Source of the DNA: Rhabditoides inermis
Taxonomy: Eukaryota > Nematoda > Chromadorea > Rhabditida > Rhabditidae
NCBI GenBank assembly: GCA_963966185.1
Contig: CAWZYM010000476.1
Location: 20,333 to 84,332, forward strand
Length of the DNA stretch: 64,000 bases
Direction: 5' to 3'
This document shows positions 14,500-25,190 of this stretch, one piece after another. The first letter of the stretch is position 1, and each line of letters starts with the position of its first letter. The notes below the pieces were generated by a model. It saw nothing but the letters and a program-made list of their open reading frames with translations. It had not been told where the DNA came from and made no database searches. Made by a program: the position numbers and the translations under genes.

Positions 14500-17400
14500 G
14501 GGCATGCAAGTGGTTGTGTTCATAGATTAGGGATAACCATATAGGATTTGGCCGTGATAGCAGACACTCCCTCCTCCATCCCTGACATACTGGGGTCATA
14601 TGAAACACCGTATTCGACGAGCAAATTCAGATTACTGATAAGAAACAGTGGTCGATGTGAGTGATGTGCATGCAACTGGTTGTGTTCATAGATTAGGGAT
14701 AACCATATAGGATTTGGCCGTGATAGCAGACACTCCCTCCTCCATCCCTGACATACTGGGGTCATATGAAACACCGTATTCGACGAGCAAATTCAGATTA
14801 CTGATAAGAAACAGTGGTCGATGTGAGTGATGTGCATGCAAGTGGTTGTGTTCATAGATTAGGCATAACCATATAGGATTTGGCCGTGATAGCAGACACT
14901 CCCTCCTCCATCCCTGACATACTGGGGTCATATGAAACACCGTATTCGACGAGCAAATTCAGACGACTGATAAGAAACAGTGGTCGATGTGAGTGATGTG
15001 CATGCAAGTGGTTGTGTTCATAGATTAGGGATAACCATATAGGATTCGGCCGTGATAGCAGACACTCCCTTCTCCATCCCTGACATACTGGGATGATCTG
15101 AAAAACCGTATTAAACGAGCAAATTCAGACGACTGATAAGAAACAGTGGTCGATGTGAGTGATGTGCATGCAAGTGGTTGTGTTCATAGATTAGGGATAA
15201 CCATATAGGATTCGGCCGTGATAGCAGACACTCCCTCCTCCATCCCTGACATACTGGGGTCATATGAAACACCGTATTCGACGAGCAAATTCAGATTACT
15301 GATAAGAAACAGTGGTCGATGTGAGTGATGTGCATGCAAGTGGTTGTGTTCATAGATTAGGGATAACCATATAGGATTTGGCCGTGATAGCAGACACTCC
15401 CTCCTCCATCCCTGACATACTGGGATGATCTGAAAAACCGTATTAAACGAGCAAATTCAGACGACTGATAAGAAACAGTGGTCGATGTGAGTGATGTGCA
15501 TGCAAGTGGTTGTGTTCATAGATTAGGGATAACCATATAGGATTTGGCCGTGATAGCAGACACTCCCTCCTCCATCCCTGACATACTGGGGTCATATGAA
15601 ACACCGTATTCGACGAGCAAATTCAGATTACTGATAAGAAACAGTGGTCGATGTGAGTGATGTGCATGCAAGTGGTTGTGTTCATAGATTAGGGATAACC
15701 ATATAGGATTTGGCCGTGATAGCAGACACTCCCTCCTCCATCCCTGACATACTGGGGTCATATGAAACACCGTATTCGACGAGCAAATTCAGACGACTGA
15801 TAAGAAACAGTGGCCGATGTGAGTGATGTGCATGCAAGTGGTTGTGTTCATAGATTAGGGATAACCATATAGGATTTGGCCGTGATAGCAGACACTCCCT
15901 CCTCCATCCCTGACATACTGGGGTCATATGAAACACCGTATTCGACGAGCAAATTCAGATTACTGATAAGAAACAGTGGCCGATGTGAGTGATGTGCATG
16001 CAAGTGGTTGTGTTCATAGATTAGGGATAACCATATAGGATTTGGCCGTGACAGGAGACACTCCCTCCTCCATCCCTGACATACTGGGGTCATATGAAAC
16101 ACCGTATTCGACGAGCAAATTCAAATTACTGATAAGAAACAGTGGTCGATGTGAGTGATGTGCATGCAAGTGGTTGTGTTCATAGATTAGGGATAACCAT
16201 ATAGGATTTGGCCGTGATAGCAGACACTCCCTCCTCCATCCCTGACATACTGGGGTCATATGAAACACCGTATTCGACGAGCAAATTCAGATTACTGATA
16301 AGAAACAGTGGCCGATGTGAGTGATGTGCATGCAAGTGGTTGTGTTCATAGATTAGGGATAACCATATAGGATTTGGCCGTGATAGCAGACACTCCCTTC
16401 TCCATCCCTGACATAATGGGGTCATATGAAACACCGTATTCGACGAGCAAATTCAGATTACTGATAAGAAACAGTGGTCGATGTGAGTGATGTGCATGCA
16501 AGTGGTTGAGTTCATAGATTAGGGATAACCATATAGGATTTGGCCGTGATAGCAGACACTCCCTCCTCCATCCCTGACATACTGGGGTCATATGAAACAC
16601 CGTATTCGACGAGCAAATTCAGACGACTGATAAGAAACAGTGGTCGATGTGAGTGATGTGCATGCAAGTGGTTGAGTTCATAGATTAGGGATAACCATAT
16701 AGGATTTGGCCGTGATAGCAGACACTCCCTCCTCCATCCCTGACATACTGGGGTCATATGAAACACCGTATTCGACGAGCAAATTCAGACGACTGATAAG
16801 AAACAGTGGTCGATGTGAGTGATGTGCATGCAACTGGTTGTGTTCATAGATTAGGGATAACCATATAGGATTTGGCCGTGATAGCAGACACTCCCTCCTC
16901 CATCCCTGACATACTGGGGTCATATGAAACACCGTATTCGACGAGCAAATTCAGATTACTGATAAGAAACAGTGGTCGATGTGAGTGATGTGCATGCAAG
17001 TGGTTGTGTTCATAGATTAGGCATAACCATATAGGATTTGGCCGTGATAGCAGACACTCCCTCCTCCATCCCTGACATACTGGGGTCATATGAAACACCG
17101 TATTCGACGAGCAAATTCAGACGACTGATAAGAAACAGTGGTCGATGTGAGTGATGTGCATGCAAGTGGTTGTGTTCATAGATTAGGGATAACCATATAG
17201 GATTCGGCCGTGATAGCAGACACTCCCTTCTCCATCCCTGACATACTGGGATGATCTGAAAAACCGTATTAAACGAGCAAATTCAGACGACTGATAAGAA
17301 ACAGTGGTCGATGTGAGTGATGTGCATGCAAGTGGTTGTGTTCATAGATTAGGGATAACCATATAGGATTCGGCCGTGATAGCAGACACTCCCTCCTCCA

Positions 17401-18835
17401 TCCCTGACATACTGGGGTCATATGAAACACCGTATTCGACGAGCAAATTCAGATTACTGATAAGAAACAGTGGTCGATGTGAGTGATGTGCATGCAAGTG
17501 GTTGTGTTCATAGATTAGGGATAACCATATAGGATTTGGCCGTGATAGCAGACACTCCCTCCTCCATCCCTGACATACTGGGATGATCTGAAAAACCGTA
17601 TTAAACGAGCAAATTCAGACGACTGATAAGAAACAGTGGTCGATGTGAGTGATGTGCATGCAAGTGGTTGTGTTCATAGATTAGGGATAACCATATAGGA
17701 TTTGGCCGTGATAGCAGACACTCCCTCCTCCATCCCTGACATACTGGGGTCATATGAAACACCGTATTCGACGAGCAAATTCAGATTACTGATAAGAAAC
17801 AGTGGTCGATGTGAGTGATGTGCATGCAAGTGGTTGTGTTCATAGATTAGGGATAACCATATAGGATTTGGCCGTGATAGCAGACACTCCCTCCTCCATC
17901 CCTGACATACTGGGGTCATATGAAACACCGTATTCGACGAGCAAATTCAGACGACTGATAAGAAACAGTGGCCGATGTGAGTGATGTGCATGCAAGTGGT
18001 TGTGTTCATAGATTAGGGATAACCATATAGGATTTGGCCGTGATAGCAGACACTCCCTCCTCCATCCCTGACATACTGGGGTCATATGAAACACCGTATT
18101 CGACGAGCAAATTCAGATTACTGATAAGAAACAGTGGCCGATGTGAGTGATGTGCATGCAAGTGGTTGTGTTCATAGATTAGGGATAACCATATAGGATT
18201 TGGCCGTGACAGGAGACACTCCCTCCTCCATCCCTGACATACTGGGGTCATATGAAACACCGTATTCGACGAGCAAATTCAAATTACTGATAAGAAACAG
18301 TGGTCGATGTGAGTGATGTGCATGCAAGTGGTTGTGTTCATAGATTAGGGATAACCATATAGGATTTGGCCGTGATAGCAGACACTCCCTCCTCCATCCC
18401 TGACATACTGGGGTCATATGAAACACCGTATTCGACGAGCAAATTCAGATTACTGATAAGAAACAGTGGCCGATGTGAGTGATGTGCATGCAAGTGGTTG
18501 TGTTCATAGATTAGGGATAACCATATAGGATTTGGCCGTGATAGCAGACACTCCCTTCTCCATCCCTGACATACTGGGGTCATATGAAACACCGTATTCG
18601 ACGAGCAAATTCAGATTACTGATAAGAAACAGTGGTCGATGTGAGTGATGTGCATGCAAGTGGTTGAGTTCATAGATTAGGGATAACCATATAGGATTTG
18701 GCCGTGATAGCAGACACTCCCTCCTCCATCCCTGACATACTGGGGTCATATGAAACACCGTATTCGACGAGCAAATTCAGACGACTGATAAGAAACAGTG
18801 GTCGATGTGAGTGATGTGCATGCAAGTGGTTGAGT
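14500..18835. repeat. Higher-order repeat of satellite A: 13 monomers (2,158 bp), two tandem copies
   Basis: Marker variants repeat at an offset of 2,158 bp: GCATGCAACTGG at about 14671 and 16829, ATTAGGCATAACC at about 14860 and 17018, and GTGACAGGAGACACTCC at about 16048 and 18206. The first two markers return once more near 19485 and 19674, an offset of 16 monomers, so a third, shorter copy follows. Confidence 0.8.
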
Positions 18836-20745
18836 TCATAGATTAGGGATAACCATATAGGATTTGGCCGTGATAGCAGACACTCCCTCCTCCATCCCTG
18901 ACATACTGGGATGATCTGAAAAACCGTATTAAACGAGCAAATTCAGACGACTGATAAGAAACAGTGGTCGATGTGAGTGATGTGCATGCAAGTGGTTGAG
19001 TTCATAGATTAGGGATAACCATATAGGATTTGGCCGTGATAGCAGACACTCCCTCCTCCATCCCTGACATACTGGGATGATCTGAAAAACCGTATTAAAC
19101 GAGCAAATTCAGACGACTGATAAGAAACAGTGGTCGATGTGAGTGATGTGCATGCAAGTGGTTGTGTTCATAGATTAGGGATAACCATATAGGATTTGGC
19201 CGTGATAGCAGACACTCCCTCCTCCATCCCTGACATACTGGGGTCATATGAAACACCGTATTCGACGAGCAAATTCAGAATACTGATAAGAAACAGTGGT
19301 CGATGTGAGTGATGGGCATGCAAGTGGTTGTGTTCATAGATTAGGGATAACCATATAGGATTTGGCCGTGATAGCAGACACTCCCTCCTCCATCCCTGAC
19401 ATACTGGGGTCATATGAAACACCGTATTCGACGAGCAAATTCAGATTACTGATAAGAAACAGTGGTCGATGTGAGTGATGTGCATGCAACTGGTTGTGTT
19501 CATAGATTAGGGATAACCATATAGGATTTGGCCGTGATAGCAGACACTCCCTCCTCCATCCCTGACATACTGGGGTCATATGAAACACCGTATTCGACGA
19601 GCAAATTCAGATTACTGATAAGAAACAGTGGTCGATGTGAGTGATGTGCATGCAAGTGGTTGTGTTCATAGATTAGGCATAACCATATAGGATTTGGCCG
19701 TGATAGCAGACACTCCCTCCTCCATCCCTGACATACTGGGGTCATATGAAACACCGTATTCGACGAGCAAATTCAGACGACTGATAAGAAACAGTGGTCG
19801 ATGTGAGTGATGTGCATGCAAGTGGTTGTGTTCATAGATTAGGGATAACCATATAGGATTTGGCCGTGATAGCAGACACTCCCTTCTCCATCCCTGACAT
19901 ACTGGGATGATCTGAAAAACCGTATTAAACGAGCAAATTCAGACGACTGATAAGAAACAGTGGTCGATGTGAGTGATGTGCATGCAAGTGGTTGTGTTCA
20001 TAGATTAGGGATAACCATATAGGATTTGGCCGTGATAGCAGACACTCCCTCCTCCATCCCTGACATACTGGGGTCATATGAAACACCGTATTCGACGAGC
20101 AAATTCAGATTACTGATAAGAAACAGTGGTCGATGTGAGTGATGTGCATGCAAGTGGTTGTGTTCATAGATTAGGGATAACCATATAGGATTCGGCCGTG
20201 ATAGCAGACACTCCCTCCTCCATCCCTGACATACTGGGGTCATATGAAACACCGTATTCGACGAGCAAATTCAGATTACTGATAAGAAACAGTGGTCGAT
20301 GTGAGTGATGTGCATGCAAGTGGTTGTGTTCATAGATTAGGGATAACCATATAGGATTTGGCCGTGATAGCAGACACTCCCTCCTCCATCCCTGACATAC
20401 TGGGATGATCTGAAAAACCGTATTAAACGAGCAAATTCAGACGACTGATAAGAAACAGTGGTCGATGTGAGTGATGTGCATGCAAGTGGTTGTGTTCATA
20501 GATTAGGGATAACCATATAGGATTTGGCCGTGATAGCAGACACTCCCTCCTCCATCCCTGACATACTGGGGTCATATGAAACACCGTATTCGACGAGCAA
20601 ATTCAGATTACTGATAAGAAACAGTGGTCGATGTGAGTGATGTGCATGCAAGTGGTTGTGTTCATAGATTAGGGATAACCATATAGGATTTGGCCGTGAT
20701 AGCAGACACTCCCTCCTCCATCCCTGACATACTGGGGTCATATGA

Positions 20746-20783
20746 CTAGCGCTCCGGCGCGCTGTCGCGCGCCTCCGCACTAG
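20746..20783 (-). other. 3'-terminal hairpin and CTAG end of unit R1
   Basis: On the minus strand: CTAG, TGCGGA, stem GGCGCGC, loop GACA, stem GCGCGCC, GGAGCG, terminal CTAG. The same structure opens units R2, R3 and R4 at 22902, 26772 and 30634, with only single-base changes. Distance from stem to the 3' end is 10 bases, as typical of Helitron ends. Confidence 0.75.
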
Positions 20784-21058
20784 GTATACAAAAATAGAAA
20801 AATAGAAGAATAGTTCGCCTTGCATGTTTGATAGTTGATTGCTCTCTAATGACCCTTTCGATGTTACATACACGCAAGGGTTGTAGTTGAAGTGTTCAAG
20901 TTCTATTTTTTATATGTAGCTTGATTTTTGTCTTTTCTAATTATCTCTCCTACTTATTTTTCCCTTATTTTATGTTTCACAGATGTACACCGCCCCATCT
21001 CTTTCTCCTCCACACTGTTCTGTCTACTTTCCATCCTATCTCCCTCCTTTTCCCCCTG

Positions 21059-21102
<44 letters not shown>

Positions 21103-21461
21103 GACACAGTTCTACTTTCCCCTATCTCTCTCTCTCTTCTCCCTCTCCCACTGTCTCGCTATCTCTTTCTCTCTTTCTCTTTCTCTCTCAGTATTATATT
21201 CTCTAGAAACAGTGTTATATTCTCTATTGTCTACTGTCAACTTTCTAGAGACAATACTATGCTCTTGTTTGTCTACTGCATCTTTTTCTTCTACTGTGAC
21301 ATTAACTTTCTAGAGAAACTACTGTTTTCTTCTGTCTACTTTTACCTCTTGTCACCTCTCCCACTCTCACTCTCACATCTGCAGTAATCACTATCACTGC
21401 GACTTTCGAGAGACAGTTATGTCTACTCTCCCTTCTCTCTCCTCTTTTCTTTCTCCTATTC

Positions 21462-21513
<52 letters not shown>

Positions 21514-22254
21514 TCTCTCTCCTATTCTCTCTCTTGTATACTTTCACGTCCCCGCTGCGGTGACAACAACTTTCTAGAGACAGTACATACTATGGTACCT
21601 TCTGTCTACTCTTCTATTCTCACATATGCAGGAGTCACTGCGACTTTCGAGAGACAGTTATGTAAAAAAAAAACTTTTTTTAACAGAAAGTACTACTTTC
21701 TTCTCTACTGTTTTCTCTCCCTACTGTCTACTCTCTCACGTTCTAAAAATATAATTTGACCGCCTGTGCTTGCCAAACCCAAATGACATGTAAGGTGAAC
21801 TCGATTCTCACCTCACCTCACTTCCACTCGACACTGTACTGCAGCGAAAAGCGAAATTTCAGGCTGAATATGTACAAGAGTACAAGTAATAAACTCAAAA
21901 CCTAGTTTCAACTGAAAAAACAGCAGTACATAGTTCTATATTACGTCTACAATGATTTCGAGAAAAGAAGCCGGCTGGTGCGCCCTAACACATTGTGCGC
22001 ACGTGTGAAGGAGTTTGAAACAGTTTGAGGTTGATTTTATCGTTATAAAGCACTATCTATTGACGTCTCAAAACATTTTACTTAACTTTCAACCTTCAAC
22101 TTTTCGTTTTGTCAAAGTTATTCGTTGAAGATAGAAATTTTGTCCTTTTCAACTGACTCAATCCATTATTGTTATATTTAGACATATTCCTATCAAAAAA
22201 GACACAACTGAGTGGATATGGGTCAGTGATTGCAAATGCCAACTATTCGATATC

Positions 22255-22312
22255 GATCGGTTGACCTGGCGGCTGGTAGCGAGCAATCCGGTGGGCGCGA
22301 CCCCAGCAAGTA
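22255..22312 (+). other. tRNA-like / SINE-like segment in unit R1
   Basis: The stretch holds TGGCGGCTGGTAGCGAGC, which resembles an RNA polymerase III A box, followed closely by GGGCGCGACCCCAGC, which resembles a B box with two mismatches. The two are nearer together than in real tRNA genes and no cloverleaf is evident, so this is at best a tRNA-derived remnant. It is kept almost unchanged in all R units, near 26140, 30000 and 32100. Confidence 0.3.
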
Positions 22313-23599
22313 ACGCGCGCTCAGAAAATGTCTAACACTGTATGAAGACAAAGTCCGATCGATCTGAAACTTTGACAGAAGGACTTTTTTGCCCATAAAA
22401 GCTTAAGTTTACAAATTGGACCCTCTATCTCGTCTGTACGAAAAGTCGATCATATTCGCCATATTTGGTGACTTTTCGAAAAAGTAAACCAGTTTCTATA
22501 ATCTATTATACGTAATCTTTCTTCTATTCAATTTTTATAGGAATCGAAGATCATGAATTTTGGGTGCATTTTGGGTACATTCGCCTATTTGGGCATGAAG
22601 ATGAGGTCACAGGCAGCTGGTATCGCGGCTATCGACTTTTTCTAGGTCGATTCCCCTACCCTCCAAATTTCGTTCTAATTGAAGTATTTTAAAAATTTTC
22701 TCCATAGTTAAGAGATTAGGTGATAACTATGATTAGGAGATCGCTATTGACGAGATATTTAGAATTTTGCGTTCTCAGGTATTGGAGAAACTTTCTAGAA
22801 AAAATGAGTAGTTAGAGTAGACTTTGAAAAGAGATATCTCTCCGGAAGGACAGACAGACAGACAGACAGACACCATAGTAAATATTAGTATGAAAGGGGG
22901 ACTAGCGCTCCGGCGCGCTGTCGCGCGCCTACGCACTAGGTATACGAAAAAGAAAATAGAAGAATAGTTCGTCTTGCATGTTTGATAGTTGATTGCTCTC
23001 TAATGACTCTTGCGAAGTAACATATACTCTGCGCCAGAGCGATAGTTTTCGATCTACCTCGCTTGCAGTTCGAAATACGGTGCCATAACCGTCTGTCTCT
23101 CTTGTTTTGCGCGCTATTGCCAAGAGCTGACTCTCCGTCTTCCTCTGATCTACCCCACCGCGCGCAACTTATTGCGAGCATAGAACTATACACGCAAGGG
23201 TTGTAGTTGAAGTGTTCAAGTTCTTCGTATTTTGTATTTGTAGCTTGATTTTTTGTCTTCTCTCCTACTTCTTTTTCACCTATTTTATGTTTCACAGATG
23301 TACACCGCCCCATCTCTTTCTCCTCTACACTGTTCTGTCTACTCTCCATCCTATCTCCCTCCCCCCCCGCCCCCCTCTCTCTCTCTCTTTCTCTCTTTCT
23401 CTCTCTCTCCCCTCGACACAGTTCTACTTTCCCCTATCTCTCCTCTCTCTCTTCTCTCTCTACCACTGTCTCCCTATCTCTTTCTCTCTTTCTCTTTCTC
23501 TCTCAGTATTATGTTCTCTAGAAACAGTATTATATTCTCTATTGTCTACTCTACTGTCAACTTTCTAGAGACAATACTAATACTACATATGCTCTTGTT

Positions 23600-25190
23600 G
23601 CCGTCAACTCGTCAACTCGTTTCCCGCCCCATTCACACTGGAAGAGGTCAGAAGCGTCCTGCTCTCTATGAAACGGAATGTCTCCCCTGGCCCCGACTAC
23701 GTGTCAACGGAGATGCTTCTCCACTCGCCAGACAGCATGCTCGAGATGATCGTCTCGCTGTTCAACCGCTGTGTGGAGGGTGGAGAAGTGGCGGACGGCA
23801 TGGCCGACTCGCTCATCACGCTGCTCTTCAAGAAAGGCGACAGTCAGGATATCGGCAATTACCGACCCGTGGCCGTCTCCTCTCCAATCCTCAAGCTGCT
23901 AGTGAAGTGCATCCTGGCCCGCACCCGACCGACTCTCGACGACCACCAGCCCCCGGAGCAAGCGGGTTTTCGACCTGGCTACTCGTGCGCCGACCAGATT
24001 CTCGCCTGCCGCGAGATGATCTACCGCGCCCACCGACACAACCTCCACCTGTACCTCGTCTTCGTTGACTACAAGAAGGCGTACGACAGTGTGGAATTCG
24101 AGGACGCGTGGAACTCTCTGCGTGCACACGGAGTGGACCCGGCGTACATTCGAATGCTGCAGATGGTATACAACACTGGACGAACGAAGGTGCTGGTCCG
24201 AGGATCCACTGCTGACATCTCCGTTGGAAAAGGAGCTCGGCAAGGCTGTCCCTACTCTCCTTTTATCTTCAACAGCGTGCTCGCTGAAGTGTACAGAAGA
24301 GTGGAGTTCAACTACAGCGGCGCCGGCTTCGACATCGACGGAAAGAAGCTGACTCATCTCGCCTACGCAGACGACGTGGTTCTGTTCGCCAAGTCGCCAG
24401 CCGCGGCGGAGAAGATGCTGAACGAAGTGGCGGAGCAGAGCAAGAAGTACGGACTGGAAGTGAACAGACAGAAAACAATGGCAATGACCAACGCGCACCA
24501 AAAGGACATCTACCTGGGCAACTCGAGGATCGAGTACGTACGGGAGTTCATCTACCTGGGGAGGCTGCTGAGCTGTGAGAAAGACGACACGGAAGAGGTC
24601 ACCCGCCGCATCCAGAGGGGATGGGCTGCCTTCCAACGACACAGACATTTCCTCACTCTACGACGAGCCCCTATGCGACTGCGCCGGAAGGTCTTCCGCG
24701 CCGGAGTACTGCCCTGTCTGACCTATGGATGTGAGAGCTGGAGTCTCACCCAAGACGAGCTTTTTCGACTACGGACAACACAGCGGAAAATGGAACGCCT
24801 GATGCTTGGGATTAGCCTGCGAGACCGGATTCGAAGCAGCACCATTCGGCAGATGACTCGCCTGAGAGATGTCATGCAAGAAGTGAAGCAGAGGAAATGG
24901 AAGTTCGCGGAACGTCTCTTCAACGCGGACGGCTACAGATGGGCGAAGGCGACTGTCAACTGGAAGCCGAAGAAGGCTGCTCGACCAGGCAGACCTTACA
25001 AAGAGTGGGAAGATGACTTCACGGACGCTATGCAACTTCCGAAAAAGAACGATGCTAAGAAGGAATGGCGACGCATCGTCACCGAAGACCGCCGACTATG
25101 GACTGATCTATTCTCCCAGCGCTAGTCGACCACCTCTCATGCTATATGTACATGAAAATGCGATTCTGGATAAATATTTGATTTGATTTG
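23600..25190 (+). mobile_element. 5'-truncated RTE-type non-LTR retrotransposon (copy 1)
   Basis: The insertion is bounded by an 11-bp target duplication, ATGCTCTTGTT, at 23589-23599 and 25191-25201. Unit R1 shows the matching empty site near 21258. It ends in a short simple tail, GATTTGATTTG, instead of poly(A), as RTE-clade elements do. The 5' end is missing: the reverse-transcriptase frame is already open at the first bases, and no apurinic-type endonuclease domain precedes it. The 3' untranslated part is only about 65 bp. Confidence 0.9.
23668..25125 (+). CDS. RTE-clade reverse transcriptase (5'-truncated ORF2, copy 1)
   Basis: The protein copies element RNA into DNA at a nicked target (target-primed reverse transcription). 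485 residues follow the first Met, and the frame is open upstream to about 23602. Reverse transcriptase motifs in order: SPGPDYVSTEML near the N-terminus, NYRPVAV, the first catalytic Asp in FVDYKKAYDS (about residue 134), ARQGCPYSP, and the catalytic YADD at about residues 233-236. The C-terminal part (GCESWSL, then K-x-W and GRPYKEWEDDF) matches the tail typical of RTE proteins. The endonuclease domain that normally precedes the polymerase is absent because of the 5' truncation, so this copy could not move by itself. The coding DNA is much more GC-rich than the surrounding unit. No internal stop or frameshift is visible, which suggests a young insertion. Confidence 0.9.
   Translation: MKRNVSPGPDYVSTEMLLHSPDSMLEMIVSLFNRCVEGGEVADGMADSLITLLFKKGDSQDIGNYRPVAVSSPILKLLVKCILARTRPTLDDHQPPEQAGFRPGYSCADQILACREMIYRAHRHNLHLYLVFVDYKKAYDSVEFEDAWNSLRAHGVDPAYIRMLQMVYNTGRTKVLVRGSTADISVGKGARQGCPYSPFIFNSVLAEVYRRVEFNYSGAGFDIDGKKLTHLAYADDVVLFAKSPAAAEKMLNEVAEQSKKYGLEVNRQKTMAMTNAHQKDIYLGNSRIEYVREFIYLGRLLSCEKDDTEEVTRRIQRGWAAFQRHRHFLTLRRAPMRLRRKVFRAGVLPCLTYGCESWSLTQDELFRLRTTQRKMERLMLGISLRDRIRSSTIRQMTRLRDVMQEVKQRKWKFAERLFNADGYRWAKATVNWKPKKAARPGRPYKEWEDDFTDAMQLPKKNDAKKEWRRIVTEDRRLWTDLFSQR

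Larger units (their letters stand above)
4011..20745. repeat. Satellite A array, second segment (~100 monomers, with higher-order repeats)
   Basis: The 166-bp monomer continues from the same base at which the MITE broke it. Three monomer variants are interspersed: one with GGGGTCATATGAAACACCG, one with GGGATGATCTGAAAAACCG followed by TATTAAACGAGC, and one with CGGGCGTGATAGCAGGC. Variant marks recur at multiples of 166, showing higher-order repeats of 1,328 bp (8 monomers, about 5500-8155) and 2,158 bp (13 monomers, about 14500-18835). A monomer at about 11464 lacks 25 bp between GGGGTCA and AATTCAG. The array ends in mid-monomer after CATATGA at 20745. No gene is seen in it. Confidence 0.97.
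20746..22901 (-). mobile_element. Helitron-like unit R1 (2,156 bp, non-autonomous)
   Basis: Read on the minus strand the unit starts TCCCCCTTTCATACTAATAT, passes a GTCTGTCTG repeat and ends in CTAG. A hairpin with 7-bp GGCGCGC/GCGCGCC arms and a 4-base loop lies 6 bases before that terminal CTAG. TC at the 5' end, a 3' hairpin and a CTRR 3' terminus are the defining marks of Helitron rolling-circle transposons. The base after CTAG in the host is T, as usual for Helitrons. No Rep or helicase frame is present. Inside are long CT-rich runs (about 21059-21100 and 21470-21507), repeated TTTCTAGAGACA motifs and a tRNA-like stretch near 22261. This is the copy without the RTE insertion. The assignment rests on termini only. 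Confidence 0.65.

Noticed and set aside
21..20873. Dozens of ~84-residue open frames on the minus strand of satellite A
   Set aside because: They follow from the 166-bp monomer. The period is not a multiple of three, each frame spans about one and a half monomers, and sister monomers break it freely. No start or splice context is shared beyond the repeat itself.
20921..21547. Ser/Leu-rich and Arg/Glu-rich open frames over CT runs (also near 23212, 27082, 30728, 34259, 35569, 42779)
   Set aside because: They are translations of CT/GA microsatellites and differ in frame among copies of the same unit.
23891..25035. Minus-strand and alternative-frame ORFs across the RTE reverse transcriptase
   Set aside because: They lie antisense or in shifted frame to a clear polymerase and show no motif of their own; the same applies at 27758-28902.
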